Assembly: GCA_964468345.1 (NCBI GenBank)
Contig: CAYXVZ010000020.1
Span: forward strand, 17,766-81,765
From: DALYLB01 sp964468345
GTDB taxonomy: Bacteria > Acidobacteriota > Blastocatellia > RBC074
Length of the DNA: 64,000 nt
Direction of reading: 5' to 3'
Below the pieces are notes generated by a model. It was not told the origin of the DNA. It was given only the letters and a program-made list of their open reading frames with translations, and did not search any database. Within the stretch, counting starts at the first letter, position 1; each line of letters starts with the position of its first letter. Made by a program: the position numbers and the translations under genes. Of this stretch, positions 36,833 to 45,044 are shown one piece after another.

Positions 36833-38220
36833 TGCACGGCCTTTTGCTGAAGATCTTTCTCTGGTTCTGGCTGGCCCTGGCTCTGATCGCCTCCGTGCTC
36901 TTCCTGTCAATGCTGACGACGGAAAATGGTCCAGTCTTCACCCGGGTTCGCGTGGCGATTCGCACAGCCGTTACGCTTTATGGCCAGACCGCCATCGAAA
37001 TTTATGAACGCGAGGGGCGGACCAGAGCCGCAGAATATTTCGACCTGATCAAGAAAACCGCCGGCATCCGGGCCGTGCTGTACGATGATCAAAATCACGA
37101 AATCACCGGGAATTTCGGCGGCAGTCCCCTTCTGTCCGCCAATGAATTGCATGGAGACCTCCGTGAAAAACCGAATTACAAAATATCCCTTTCGTTCACC
37201 CGGTTCTCGCTGCCCCTCGAATCGGCCAGGGGCAAACGGTATTTATTCGCGGCGGAATTTCCCAGCTTGTTCAAGGCCGACTGGCGCGCGGATTCGTGGG
37301 CCTTCATGTTCCGGTTTCTGATAGCGATCATGACCGGTGGGATTGTCTGTTTCTGGCTGGCGCGTTATCTGACGAGCCCGATTGTGCAATTGCGGCACGC
37401 TACGCGGCGCGTTGCCGGGGGCGACCTGTCGGCGCGCGTCAATTCCAAACTCGAAAACCGCTTGGATGAAATTGGCGGACTGGCCCAGGATTTCAATCAT
37501 ATGGCGGATCGGATCTCGGCCCTGCTGGAATCACAGCGCCGCCTGTTGGGCGACATCTCGCACGAATTGCGCTCCCCCTTGACCCGGCTCAATCTTTCCC
37601 TGGAACTCGCGCGGCAAATGACAGGCGACGTGGCGCGGGACGAACTGGATCGCATCGAGAAAGAGTCCGAAAGATTGAATGAATTGATCGGTCAGTTGCT
37701 GACGCTGACCCGGATCGAGAGCGGCACCTCGATCGCGGAATCCGCTGAAATCGACGTCGCCCGGGTGCTGCACGAAATCGCCGTGGATGCGGATTTCGAG
37801 GCGCGAAGCCGCGACTGTTCGGTGCAAATCACCTTTGCGGATGAGGGCTATATCAATGGATCATTGCCTCTGTTTCGCAGCGCGGTCGAAAACGTCCTCC
37901 GAAATGCCGTGCGTTATACCGAAAAAGGGACCGAGATCGAAATCACGGCCGAACGGCAAGGCGACGGATTCAGCGAAACACTGGTGATTTCGATTCGCGA
38001 TCATGGGCCGGGCGTGCCCGAAGAATCGCTGGACAAACTGTTTCTTCCTTTCTACCGGGTGGCAGAGGCGCGGGACCGCCAAAGCGGCGGCGCCGGTTTA
38101 GGACTGGCCATTACAGAACGCGCCGTCACTCTCTTCGGCGGATCGGTAAAGGCGGAAAACATGGCCGATGGGGGGCTGCGAATTCGAATGACGCTCCCGC
38201 TTTTGCGCAAACGGAAATAG
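36832..38220 (+). CDS. HAMP-domain sensor histidine kinase (CpxA-like)
   Basis: This 462-residue membrane kinase has TM1 (about 5-25), a periplasmic domain of about 130 residues, and TM2 (about 160-180). A HAMP linker follows (ARYLTSPIVQLRHATRRVAGGDLSARV), then HisKA with H244 in SHELRSPL and an HATPase domain with NAVRYTEKG, RDHGPGVP, LFLPFYR and GGAGLGLAI. The real start is the ATG at 36832, inside the TGATG junction with the regulator gene; GGAGG lies 7 nt before. It is typical of a co-transcribed two-component pair. Confidence 0.92.
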   Translation: MHGLLLKIFLWFWLALALIASVLFLSMLTTENGPVFTRVRVAIRTAVTLYGQTAIEIYEREGRTRAAEYFDLIKKTAGIRAVLYDDQNHEITGNFGGSPLLSANELHGDLREKPNYKISLSFTRFSLPLESARGKRYLFAAEFPSLFKADWRADSWAFMFRFLIAIMTGGIVCFWLARYLTSPIVQLRHATRRVAGGDLSARVNSKLENRLDEIGGLAQDFNHMADRISALLESQRRLLGDISHELRSPLTRLNLSLELARQMTGDVARDELDRIEKESERLNELIGQLLTLTRIESGTSIAESAEIDVARVLHEIAVDADFEARSRDCSVQITFADEGYINGSLPLFRSAVENVLRNAVRYTEKGTEIEITAERQGDGFSETLVISIRDHGPGVPEESLDKLFLPFYRVAEARDRQSGGAGLGLAITERAVTLFGGSVKAENMADGGLRIRMTLPLLRKRK

Positions 38221-38379
38221 GCCTCAGGTAAAGCCCCCCTGCCCGCGTACATTTCCCGTCATTCATAGTTCTTCCCGATCTGGATGGACATAAAGTTCCC
38301 TGCCGGAAACAAACTTCCTGCAGTCCCCCGAATCATATGAGACAGGAAGCCTCGTCGTTTCATTTGTCTCTCTTTGAAA

Positions 38380-38427
38380 TAAAAAAAGGGCAAAGCCAGA
38401 TCTGTTATCGATCGATCTGACTCTGCC
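38380..38427 (-). terminator. Intrinsic terminator of the GPNG-repeat gene
   Basis: On the minus strand ggcagagtcagatc (38427-38414) pairs with gatctggctttgcc (38402-38389) and is followed by CTTTTTTT (to 38380). It lies 37 bp downstream of the stop at 38464. Confidence 0.75.
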
Positions 38428-38463
38428 GGTTGGATCTGTTTTCAGCAGGATCCGGTGGATGGA

Positions 38464-38763
38464 TTAGTTGCCGCGTCTGCGGATCGTTGCGTTGCCATTG
38501 GGGCGCCGAATCGCGGAACCGTTCGGTCCGATGCCGGCCGCCCCGCCATTTGGGCCCTTGACGGCGGCCCGGCCCCGAGGGCCCTTGGCGGCGGTCACGC
38601 CATTCGGTCCCTGATACACCTTGCCGCCGTTCGGCCCGGTCGTCACCGAGCCGCCATTCTGCGTCGGCACCGGCGTTGGTTTGGTTCTCTGCGCATAAAC
38701 GCCCATCGTCATTGCAGCCATCAAAGCACTCACTGTGAAAAGCTTCCCGATCATGTTTTTCAT
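38464..38763 (-). CDS. Secreted GPNG-repeat (collagen-like) small protein
   Basis: This 99-residue protein has a signal peptide (MKNMIGKLFTVSALMAAMTMGVYA) and a mature part built almost wholly of GPNG/GPRG-type repeats (TTGPNGGKVYQGPNGVTAAK ...), ending in an Arg-rich RRPNGNATIRRRGN. I know similar GPNG repeat proteins from other bacteria but no function. GGAG lies 8 nt before the ATG. A weak -24/-12-like sequence is found at 38979-38994 on the same strand, and an intrinsic terminator follows the gene. Confidence 0.75.
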   Translation of the reverse strand: MKNMIGKLFTVSALMAAMTMGVYAQRTKPTPVPTQNGGSVTTGPNGGKVYQGPNGVTAAKGPRGRAAVKGPNGGAAGIGPNGSAIRRPNGNATIRRRGN

Positions 38764-39112
38764 GTTATTCTCCAATTATTTGCATTCTGCGTTTGTCTTC
38801 GCCAGAGCAGCGTGTAGGGTCTCTGCCGCGTACGTTTTCCGCCGCCCGGGGGACTGTTGATCTCCCGTTCGGCACGGTGAATTTATAGTCGGAGTTGCTC
38901 TGCGGTGCGGTCCGGATCTGTCTGCGGCATGTAAAGATTTGTCAGCCTGCGGAAGCCAGGGGAATTTATCGGCGAGAGTGATATCGCTGTGCCATTAATG
39001 GACACCCATTTGTTCGATCAACTATTCAAACAAATACAAAGAAGGGTGGAATAGGCCTTCGGGCCCACTCCACCCTTCTTTAAAGTGTCTTCTATCCTTT
39101 CCTCCAGATCCG
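38764..39112. other. Intergenic region 38764-39112
   Basis: Leader and promoter region of the GPNG gene (minus strand). A sequence TGGCACAGCGATATCA (minus, 38994-38979) keeps a perfect -24 box but has two mismatches at -12. The terminator of the next minus-strand gene lies at 39038-39081. No gene. Confidence 0.4.
39038..39081 (-). terminator. Terminator hairpin of the 39113 gene
   Basis: aaagaagggtgga (39038-39050) pairs perfectly with tccacccttcttt (39069-39081); an inner ggcc-ttcg-ggcc helix (39054-39065) extends it. On the minus strand TTTGTATTTG follows. It lies 32 bp beyond the stop at 39113. Confidence 0.8.
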
Positions 39113-39490
39113 TCAGTCCGAGGACCGGGTGGAAGAAACAACGATGGATTTCGCCCAGGCGCTATCGCCGCTGCCTTCCATCTGATAGGTCAGCATATCC
39201 CCCGCCTTGATGTCAGCCAGGGTAATATCTTTTCCATCCTTGGTAATCTTGGTCGATGTATTGATGCGCATCGCCCATTCCTTACCGCTCATATCCTTGA
39301 CGGAGATTTCATTCTTCGCCGTATCGACATTCACGACTTTGGCCTGCTGCGCTTTCCCGCTCGATTCCTGTCCCTGCTGCGCCTGTCCGGATTGCGGAGA
39401 GGATTGCGCCAACGCGCCGACCGTCATCATTGCCATCACAACCAGCGAGGCAAGCAGATACGTCCACGAATTGCGTTTCGTCATCTTCAT
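39113..39490 (-). CDS. Small secreted DUF5666-like protein
   Basis: This 125-residue protein starts MKMTKRNSWTYLLASLVVMAMMTVGALAQ, a clear signal peptide. A Gln/Ser-rich linker precedes a small OB-like beta-barrel domain (AKVVNVDTAKNEISVKDMSG ... INTSTKITKDGKDITLADIKAGDMLTYQ ... KSIVVSS). This is the layout of single-domain DUF5666-type proteins. AGGAGGG lies 9-10 nt before the ATG at 39490. A near-perfect sigma54 motif occurs at 39764-39779 on the same strand, giving a leader of about 260 nt. Function is unknown. Confidence 0.75.
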   Translation of the reverse strand: MKMTKRNSWTYLLASLVVMAMMTVGALAQSSPQSGQAQQGQESSGKAQQAKVVNVDTAKNEISVKDMSGKEWAMRINTSTKITKDGKDITLADIKAGDMLTYQMEGSGDSAWAKSIVVSSTRSSD

Positions 39491-39975
39491 TGATTGTTTC
39501 CCTCCTAAAAGAAACATATGGCTCACTACTGCTACTTGACCGAGCCAAAAAGCTCCTGTCGCAATTGCAGGCTGCCTTGCAGCCTGCCTGGGCGACTCGC
39601 CGCCGGTCTCTTTACAGTCCATGAGCCGCGGCCGCCATTGCCTGTCCCCATTGAAATGCCGGCCTCCGGACCTTATGCCTCATGCGACTTATGCCGCACG
39701 AACAGATCCGGCCCGATAACATGCGCATTTCAACTGTGACAGGTGAGTAACACGTTGAAGTAACGCAATGAGCGTGCCAACAGGAAACAAAGCTCAATTC
39801 AGACAACTTTGACGGATATTTAGGAAGGCTTTGAAGGGAGAAACCGGATTTTTCGAGAAATTCGGAACTGTAGGATTAGCACTCAGTTACTACTGTACTA
39901 ATGTAGGAGTAACAAACATTTTTGCATTTTGTTATTGCCTCGGCAGCATTCCATAGAATGTTGCCGAGGCGCATA
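39491..39975. other. Intergenic region 39491-39975
   Basis: Leader and promoter region of the DUF5666-like gene, with the sigma54 motif at 39764-39779. The rest is A/T-rich and shows no gene or strong hairpin. Confidence 0.4.
39764..39779 (-). promoter_or_regulatory. Sigma54 (-24/-12) promoter motif
   Basis: The minus strand reads TGGCACGCTCATTGCG: perfect TGGCACG, N4, and TTGC, with exact GG-N10-GC spacing; only the last weakly conserved base differs. Transcription would run towards the secreted protein gene at 39490 with a leader of about 260 nt. Confidence 0.65.
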
Positions 39976-40851
39976 TTACCGCCTGCGCTGCCTGCATTCA
40001 GATCGCATCACGGGGCCGAAGCGCACCGGAGCATCAAGAGCAGAGCCGTATCGATAAGCATTTCTGATAGCATACCGCTCAACGCGCTCGGAAGAATCCT
40101 TGTCCCGATCCTTCTCCTTCGCGGCCTTCTGTTTCTTGGAGTCCTCGTCGCGATCCGCATTTTTCGCCTCTGCCTTTTTTTCCGCCGGCTTCAGAATAGG
40201 GCGAGCGGCAACCGTCTTGCGAACCGCCGGCCGCGCAATCGCTTTTTTGACGGTGGGCCGAGTCGTCGCCCCCTGCGGTGCGGGCGCTTCCACGGGAGCT
40301 GACGGAGCCGGCTCCACGGCATCCGCCATGGAACTCAAGGCCTTGGCAAGCGGCAGCGATTCGACAGAGACAGCCGAGGCGGCTCCGGGCTTCGCATTCT
40401 CAAGGGGAATCGGCGAGGCCGTTGGAACCTCAGACGCGCGAACCACGGGCAGTCCCTGTCCCTGCTTTTGCTGCCATCTCATAAAGCCGAAGCTGAGCGC
40501 GAAGAGAGCCAGAAGCGACAAGCCCACCATAAGCGGCCCGCGAAAGAGCATCCTCTGCCTCTCTTGCCGCGTAACAACGGGTTGAATGGGAAGCGTGTTT
40601 CTTTTTCTCAAATTCGACTGAGTCGCGACTCCCAACAGCGGTTTGGTTCGATCCGTGGCAATCGCGCTCAAGCCGCCCGGCGCCAGCTCTCGATCCGTCG
40701 TGGCAGCCGGGTCTACGCTTGAAATCCGTGTTCCCTGCGCTGCGGCTGAGCGGCAAGCATCGAATTGTCTTTGATACATTCGCAAGTCGCGCCCACATTT
40801 GGTGCAAAATCGAAGTATTCTGGCTGGGGTTCCGCATCGTGTGCAATACAT
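39976..40851 (-). CDS. Zinc-ribbon, single-TM protein
   Basis: This 291-residue protein starts with a zinc ribbon (C3-x-x-C6 ... C16-x-x-C19) on the cytoplasmic side. A polar linker and one TM segment (about 104-124) follow. The long Ala/Pro-rich region then becomes very lysine- and glutamate-rich (KAEAKNADRDEDSKKQKAAK) and is probably outside the membrane and disordered. No enzyme domain is visible. Zinc-ribbon plus single TM plus disordered tail is a common layout in Acidobacteriota and Myxococcota with no agreed function. The start is the only ATG that keeps the first CxxC. Confidence 0.72.
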   Translation of the reverse strand: MYCTRCGTPARILRFCTKCGRDLRMYQRQFDACRSAAAQGTRISSVDPAATTDRELAPGGLSAIATDRTKPLLGVATQSNLRKRNTLPIQPVVTRQERQRMLFRGPLMVGLSLLALFALSFGFMRWQQKQGQGLPVVRASEVPTASPIPLENAKPGAASAVSVESLPLAKALSSMADAVEPAPSAPVEAPAPQGATTRPTVKKAIARPAVRKTVAARPILKPAEKKAEAKNADRDEDSKKQKAAKEKDRDKDSSERVERYAIRNAYRYGSALDAPVRFGPVMRSECRQRRR

Positions 40852-41278
40852 ATGGCTTACTCCTTCTCGGCTGGCAGCTATCGCAACCCTCGTTCCATAC
40901 GCCCTGCAATCACCTGACGGCTTAGGAAGAGAAGAGCTAAGTTAAATCCTCCCTGAAAATAAGCTGCTTCCTCCGCTTGGCGAACACCAGCATGTCCGTT
41001 TTGACTGCCTTATCGGAATCACACCATTTGCGACATGCCCTTGCGGAGCTGGTATGCCGTCCGACAAATCCGATCCGGCCGTGCCTTGCGTTTGGGCTGA
41101 TTTTCAAGGGTTTTGTACCGATCACCACAAATGTTGCAGATGGCACGGAAACTGCAATGGTGCGGGCGGCCCCATACTGATGAAGCAGTTTGGTCGACCA
41201 TCGATTTCAAGCTGTCTTTAGTGGATTTTAGGTCGTGCTCGAAGGCCTGATTATTTGCCCGATTTTCTTGGAGGACAT
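40852..41278. other. Intergenic region 40852-41278
   Basis: This holds the promoter regions of the divergent zinc-ribbon (-) and RD-repeat (+) genes, including the sigma54 motif at 41141-41156. Open frames here look non-coding: none has a ribosome site or recognisable residue pattern. Confidence 0.4.
41141..41156 (+). promoter_or_regulatory. Sigma54 (-24/-12) promoter motif
   Basis: TGGCACGGAAACTGCA has a perfect -24 box and exact GG-N10-GC spacing, with CTGCA instead of TTGCA at -12. It points to the RD-repeat gene at 41279 with a leader of about 110 nt. Confidence 0.55.
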
Positions 41279-41716
41279 ATGTTATTGAAAACTCTGTTGG
41301 CGAAAGGAACGATGGCGATTCTGGCCACTCTTCTGCTCGCATCCTCAGTCCTGATTGGCCAGGCGGCCGCCGCGCCCGCCGCCGCAAACGCGGTGACATC
41401 CGCGGCTTTTCTGCACGACCGGAACGACGATGACGATGACGATGATGATGATCGCTGGGATCGCGATCGAAGGGATCGACGCGACCGGCGCGACCGCTTC
41501 GATCGTCGTCGCCGGGATCGCGATGATGATCACCGTTTTTTCCGCGGGCGCCGTTTTTCCAAAAACCGGCGCAGTGACTGGTTCCGCGACTGGCGCGATC
41601 TGAACCGTGGCCGAGATCGGGACCGGGATCGGGATCGGGATCGGGATCGGGACCGGGATCGGGATCGAGATCGGGATCGGGATCGGGATCGGGATCGGGA
41701 TGGCCGCCGGAGATAA
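41279..41716 (+). CDS. Secreted low-complexity Arg-Asp repeat protein
   Basis: This 145-residue protein has a good ribosome site (TTGGAGG 5 nt before the ATG) and a signal peptide (MLLKTLLAKGTMAILATLLLASSVLIGQAAA). The mature part contains an Asp9 run, an Arg/Asp-rich middle with short aromatic elements (FFRGRRFSKNRRSDWFRDW), and 15 consecutive Arg-Asp dipeptides before GRRR. Such mixed-charge repeats are disordered and can bind ions or polyanions; the role here is unknown. The repeat is encoded by a 6-bp microsatellite. A sigma54 motif lies upstream and a terminator follows. Confidence 0.75.
   Translation: MLLKTLLAKGTMAILATLLLASSVLIGQAAAAPAAANAVTSAAFLHDRNDDDDDDDDDRWDRDRRDRRDRRDRFDRRRRDRDDDHRFFRGRRFSKNRRSDWFRDWRDLNRGRDRDRDRDRDRDRDRDRDRDRDRDRDRDRDGRRR
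41612..41701 (+). repeat. 6-bp microsatellite (cgggat)15 encoding (Arg-Asp)15
   Basis: About 15 tandem units of cgggat, with two cgggac and two cgagat variants, run from 41612 to 41701. Slippage by whole units would change protein length by two residues per unit without a frameshift. Confidence 0.9.
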
Positions 41717-41734
41717 CGGCTGCACGAACGGATC

Positions 41735-41774
41735 AAGGCCGGCTCTCTTTTTCAGAGGGGCCGGCCTTTTTTCT
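41735..41774 (+). terminator. Intrinsic terminator
   Basis: aaggccggctct (41735-41746) pairs with agaggggccggcctt (41754-41768 region) and is followed by TTTTTTCTTT. It lies 18 bp after the stop of the RD-repeat gene. Confidence 0.88.
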
Positions 41775-41854
41775 TTGCTGCGATGGGGGATGAGACTACA
41801 ATGCCCCGTGGTTTATTCCATTCCTGACAGATCTGAATAAGGAGCCCATCACTG

Positions 41855-42616
41855 ATGAATGCAATCACAAAATCCCTGTTGAAAGCTTCGCTTTCGATCC
41901 TATTGGTAACCGGCATTGCGGCGCAGTCGAATGAGATTCCCCTTTCGGATTCACGGCTGACGGTTCACACGCTGGTCCGGGAAGACATCTTCGCCGGTTT
42001 TCTGGCCAATGACCTGGATCGCCTGTCGCGCGCGGAAAAGAATCTCGATCAATTACTGGAAAAGCGTCCGGCGCAAAAACAGCACGCTCTCGCCTGGAAG
42101 GCCGGTGCAACGTTTTATCGCGCCGTCATTGCACACGAAGCCAAAAAGGAGGCGGAATTCAAGGCGAAATACGAACAGGCATTGAATCTTTTCGCGCAAG
42201 CCAGCGAGGCCGGGCCGAATGATTCCGGTGTGGCGGCCGTGACGGGCGGCACCTATGTGCTGTTCGGCGATCGCGTGCCGGCGCAATACCGCAAAGCCGT
42301 CTGGAATGCGGCCTATGACAATTACGCGATCCTCTGGAAGGAACAGGCTCCCGTTATGGACAAAATGCCCGTGCATATTCGCGGAGAGCTTCTTGCCGGG
42401 CTGGTCCAGTCCGCACAGCGAACCGGGCGGCAACAGGAGTTCACGGATTATCTCGATAAGATCCTGCTGTACCTGCGCGATACGCCCTATGAAAACGTCG
42501 CGAAAAAATGGAAGGAAAATCCCGCCGCGGCCGCGAGCGAAAACATTTCCTGCAAGACCTGTCATGAGCCGGGCCGCCTCACGGCGCGCCTCGCAAGCCT
42601 GAATAAAAAATCGTAG
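41855..42616 (+). CDS. Secreted helical protein with C-terminal CxxCH
   Basis: This 253-residue protein has a signal peptide (to about IAAQS) and an all-helical TPR-like body (LDRLSRAEKNLDQLLEKRPA, AEFKAKYEQALNLFAQASE). Near the C-terminus it carries C233-K-T-C236-H237, the covalent c-heme-binding motif, followed by only 16 residues. A single CxxCH with no recognisable cytochrome fold is unusual; it may bind heme at the C-terminus, or the motif may have another role. AAGGAG sits about 10 nt before the ATG. Function is unknown. Confidence 0.72.
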   Translation: MNAITKSLLKASLSILLVTGIAAQSNEIPLSDSRLTVHTLVREDIFAGFLANDLDRLSRAEKNLDQLLEKRPAQKQHALAWKAGATFYRAVIAHEAKKEAEFKAKYEQALNLFAQASEAGPNDSGVAAVTGGTYVLFGDRVPAQYRKAVWNAAYDNYAILWKEQAPVMDKMPVHIRGELLAGLVQSAQRTGRQQEFTDYLDKILLYLRDTPYENVAKKWKENPAAAASENISCKTCHEPGRLTARLASLNKKS

Positions 42617-43001
42617 GACGAAGTATCAAAGCAGGGTTTGTACAACCACGAAGAAACGAAGAGCACGAAGAAGAGATAAAAGGCATTTTTATACTCCTTT
42701 TTTCGTGCTCTTCGTTTCTTCGTGGTAAAAGCTTTGTCCCGAAGTTGTTTCCAGTGATTAAGTGAGAGCGCGAACGAGCGAAAAACAATTAAGCTTTCGT
42801 TTGTTTCGGACTTTCTTCTCACCAGACTTCTCACAGCTCGATGACGAGCCTGCGGCACAGCCTGTCAGCAGAGCGCCGTCGCGCCTATAAAGTTCCATTT
42901 TTCAGCATTAAGACGATTGACAAAAAATAGTCTCCTGCCAAAATGCGGCCGATTCTTCACGGCTTCCCTGCCTGATCCCACACGAGATTCCTGTTAGCGT
43001 T
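42617..43001. other. Intergenic region 42617-43001
   Basis: The family B inverted repeat (42645-42726) fills the first part. From about 42917, TTGACA followed about 18 bp later by AAAATG is a weak sigma70-like candidate for the operon starting at 43002. No gene. Confidence 0.4.
42645..42726. repeat. Family B inverted repeat (accacgaagaaacgaagagc)
   Basis: Two perfectly complementary 25-bp arms (42645-42669 and 42702-42726) enclose 32 A/T-rich bases, just after the stop of the CxxCH gene. The same arm recurs at 48591-48616 and 48810-48835. It has terminator-like placement. Confidence 0.85.
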
Positions 43002-43919
43002 ATGCTCTTTGGCTACCAGCACCCGGCGTATCTGCGCTCACTGGCAGAAGTCGGGGAGGCACAGTTTCTGTCGCGATCCCGGGGATGGATCCTCCGCAGA
43101 GCGATTCCAAATTCAGAGGCGTCGGATGGGATGGGCGCTTATCCGCTCTTCAGTTGCGAAGAGTGGGAAGGGCTCGAAGAAGATCTGAAGGAACTGGAAG
43201 GCAGGCTGGTCAGTATCACAGCCGTTGCCGACCCCTTCGGCCGATTCCAGTCGGAGCAGCTCCGAAAAGCCTTTCCCCACCTGACGCAGCCATACAAGGA
43301 ACATTTCATCATGGATCTCGCGGGCTCGCGCGAGAAGAGCGTATCTGAGCATCATCGCCGCAATGCGCGCCACGCGCTGGACCGCGTCACGATCGAGCGA
43401 TGCGATCCTTCAGCGATCGAACGGGAATGGATCGCCCTTTACGGAATGCTGATCGATCGCCACCGAATAGAAGGCATCGCGGCGTTTTCGCCGAAATCCC
43501 TTGCGATGCAGCTTCGGGTGCCGGGCTTGCTGGCGCTGCGGGCAATCGACTCGCTGGGCGCAACAGTGGGAATGACCTTGTGGTATGCCTGCGATGAGCG
43601 CGCCTATTACCATCTGGCGGCATGTTCGCCGCGCGGCTATGAATTGAAAGCGGCCTTTGCGCTCTTTTGGCGGGCCTGGGAAGAGCTGGCGGCGCAGGGC
43701 GTTCGCTGGGTCAATCTGGGCGCGGGCGCGGGCATCACGAATGATTCGCAAGACGGCTTGTCCCGTTTCAAACGCGGCTGGGCAACAACGACGCGCACCG
43801 CATGGCTTTGCGGCCGCATCCTGAACCCCGCCGCATATCGCTCCCTGACCAACGCCCCGGCCTCACAATATTTCCCCGCATATCGCGACCCGCTCGCGGT
43901 CGCCACCTATTCGAAATGA
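43002..43919 (+). CDS. FemAB-like / GNAT-fold acyltransferase
   Basis: This 305-residue protein has the layout of the FemAB-like (BioF2/Acetyltransf_6) branch of the GNAT fold: a variable N-terminal half, SEHHRRNARHALD, then RVPGLLALRAIDSLGATVGMTLWYACDERAYYHLAACSPRGYELKAAFALFWRAWE in pieces, and WVNLGAGAGI-x6-LSRFKRGW near the end. Relatives transfer aminoacyl or acyl groups to peptidoglycan precursors or exopolysaccharides. It starts a run of six overlapping or nearly touching genes and shares its family with the gene at 46557. Acceptor and donor are unknown. The ribosome site is weak. Confidence 0.75.
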   Translation: MLFGYQHPAYLRSLAEVGEAQFLSRSRGWILRRAIPNSEASDGMGAYPLFSCEEWEGLEEDLKELEGRLVSITAVADPFGRFQSEQLRKAFPHLTQPYKEHFIMDLAGSREKSVSEHHRRNARHALDRVTIERCDPSAIEREWIALYGMLIDRHRIEGIAAFSPKSLAMQLRVPGLLALRAIDSLGATVGMTLWYACDERAYYHLAACSPRGYELKAAFALFWRAWEELAAQGVRWVNLGAGAGITNDSQDGLSRFKRGWATTTRTAWLCGRILNPAAYRSLTNAPASQYFPAYRDPLAVATYSK

Positions 43920-44569
43920 TCTCTTCCGCCAATGAAATTTCCTCTTCGCTAGTCGCGCATTACGAACGTTGCCTGGATCAATACGGCGACACGCCCGCGG
44001 GCGTCGACTGGCCAAACGAAGCAGACGCAACCCGACGATATCGCGTCATGCTCGAAGTTATTCGCCACCTGGAATCGGGCCTGATGCCCAGCCTGTTGGA
44101 TGTCGGCTGCGGCGCGGCTCATCTGTATGAGCATATCCTGCGGCTTGGACAGATCGAGATCGAGTACAGCGGCCTCGACCTGTCGGAAAACTTCATCAAT
44201 CTGTGCAGAAGCAAGTTTCCGGATCGAACCTTTTATCAGATGGGGCTGCTGGATCCCCAGGTTCTGATTCCGCAATTCGATTATGTCGTGCTCAATGGCG
44301 TCCTGACTGAAAAACGGGATATCCCCTTCGATCCGATGTGGGAGTACACGCAGCGGTTGTTGATCGCGGCGTGGGGCCATGCCCGCATGGGGATGGCATT
44401 CAATCTGATGTCCAAACAGGTCGATTGGGAGCGCGAAGATCTTTTTCACGTGCCTCTCGACATGATCGCGGACTTCGTGAGCAAAAATCTGAGCCGTCAT
44501 TTCCTGCTTCGCCGGGATTACGGCCTTTATGAATACACGGTCTATGTCTATCGCAATCCTCGCACCTGA
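43916..44569 (+). CDS. Class I SAM-dependent methyltransferase
   Basis: This 217-residue protein carries the SAM-binding motif I LLDVGCGAAHLYEH, motif II YSGLDLSENFI, and a motif IV-like FDYVVLNGVLTEKRD. The fold is the usual Rossmann-like methyltransferase; the substrate is not evident. Its ATG at 43916 overlaps the previous stop by 4 nt (ATGA), implying coupled translation; an earlier in-frame start would overlap far into the FemAB-like gene. Position in the operon suggests it methylates a pathway intermediate or a sugar or amine of the final product. Confidence 0.82.
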   Translation: MISSANEISSSLVAHYERCLDQYGDTPAGVDWPNEADATRRYRVMLEVIRHLESGLMPSLLDVGCGAAHLYEHILRLGQIEIEYSGLDLSENFINLCRSKFPDRTFYQMGLLDPQVLIPQFDYVVLNGVLTEKRDIPFDPMWEYTQRLLIAAWGHARMGMAFNLMSKQVDWEREDLFHVPLDMIADFVSKNLSRHFLLRRDYGLYEYTVYVYRNPRT

Positions 44570-45044
44570 GACTGTCATAAGGTCCATACGCGCGGAGGAC
44601 GCGCCGGTGCTGCGTTCGTTGTATCTGGATCTGCTCGGCGGAACGTTTCTGAATTTTCCGCCCGAGGCGATCGCGGCATATACAGAGGATTGGACGATTC
44701 CCCTTCTCGAGCAGCGCGCGTTGGCGGCGCGCCACCTGTTGCTCGGCGGATTTTCGAATGACGGCCGCGCGGAAGGACTTTTGTTCGGCGCCGTTCCCGA
44801 CGGCGGCGTCGGCACGATCATCTGGCTCGGCGTCGCCGAAGCCTGGCGGAATCAGGGGCTCGGCGGCACGCTGCTGACGCAGGCCTTCGAAGGCTATCGG
44901 CAGCGGGGCTGTCACAAGGTCAAGGTGTATACGGAGACGCCGGCGGCAAAACGTTTTTACGAACGGATGGGAATGACCACGGAAGGCTTTCACCCGCGCC
45001 ACTGGTACGGCGTCGATTTCTGGTCTTTGGGAATACAGCTATGA
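44544..45044 (+). CDS. GNAT-family N-acetyltransferase
   Basis: This 166-residue protein has the full GNAT pattern: an N-terminal IRSIRAEDAPVLRSLY, then GTIIWLGVAEAWRNQGLGGTLL with the acetyl-CoA pyrophosphate loop (R/QxxGxG/A form NQGLGG), and KVKVYTETPAAKRFYERMGM. It probably acetylates an amine. The gene overlaps the methyltransferase by 26 bp; an alternative ATG at 44529 would lengthen the overlap. The next gene starts in an ATGA overlap with its stop. With an aminotransferase further on, acetylation of an amino sugar is a reasonable guess. Confidence 0.82.
   Translation: MSIAILAPETVIRSIRAEDAPVLRSLYLDLLGGTFLNFPPEAIAAYTEDWTIPLLEQRALAARHLLLGGFSNDGRAEGLLFGAVPDGGVGTIIWLGVAEAWRNQGLGGTLLTQAFEGYRQRGCHKVKVYTETPAAKRFYERMGMTTEGFHPRHWYGVDFWSLGIQL

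Noticed and set aside
41612..41701. CRISPR-like array
   Set aside because: The units are 6 bp and contiguous without spacers; it is a coding microsatellite.
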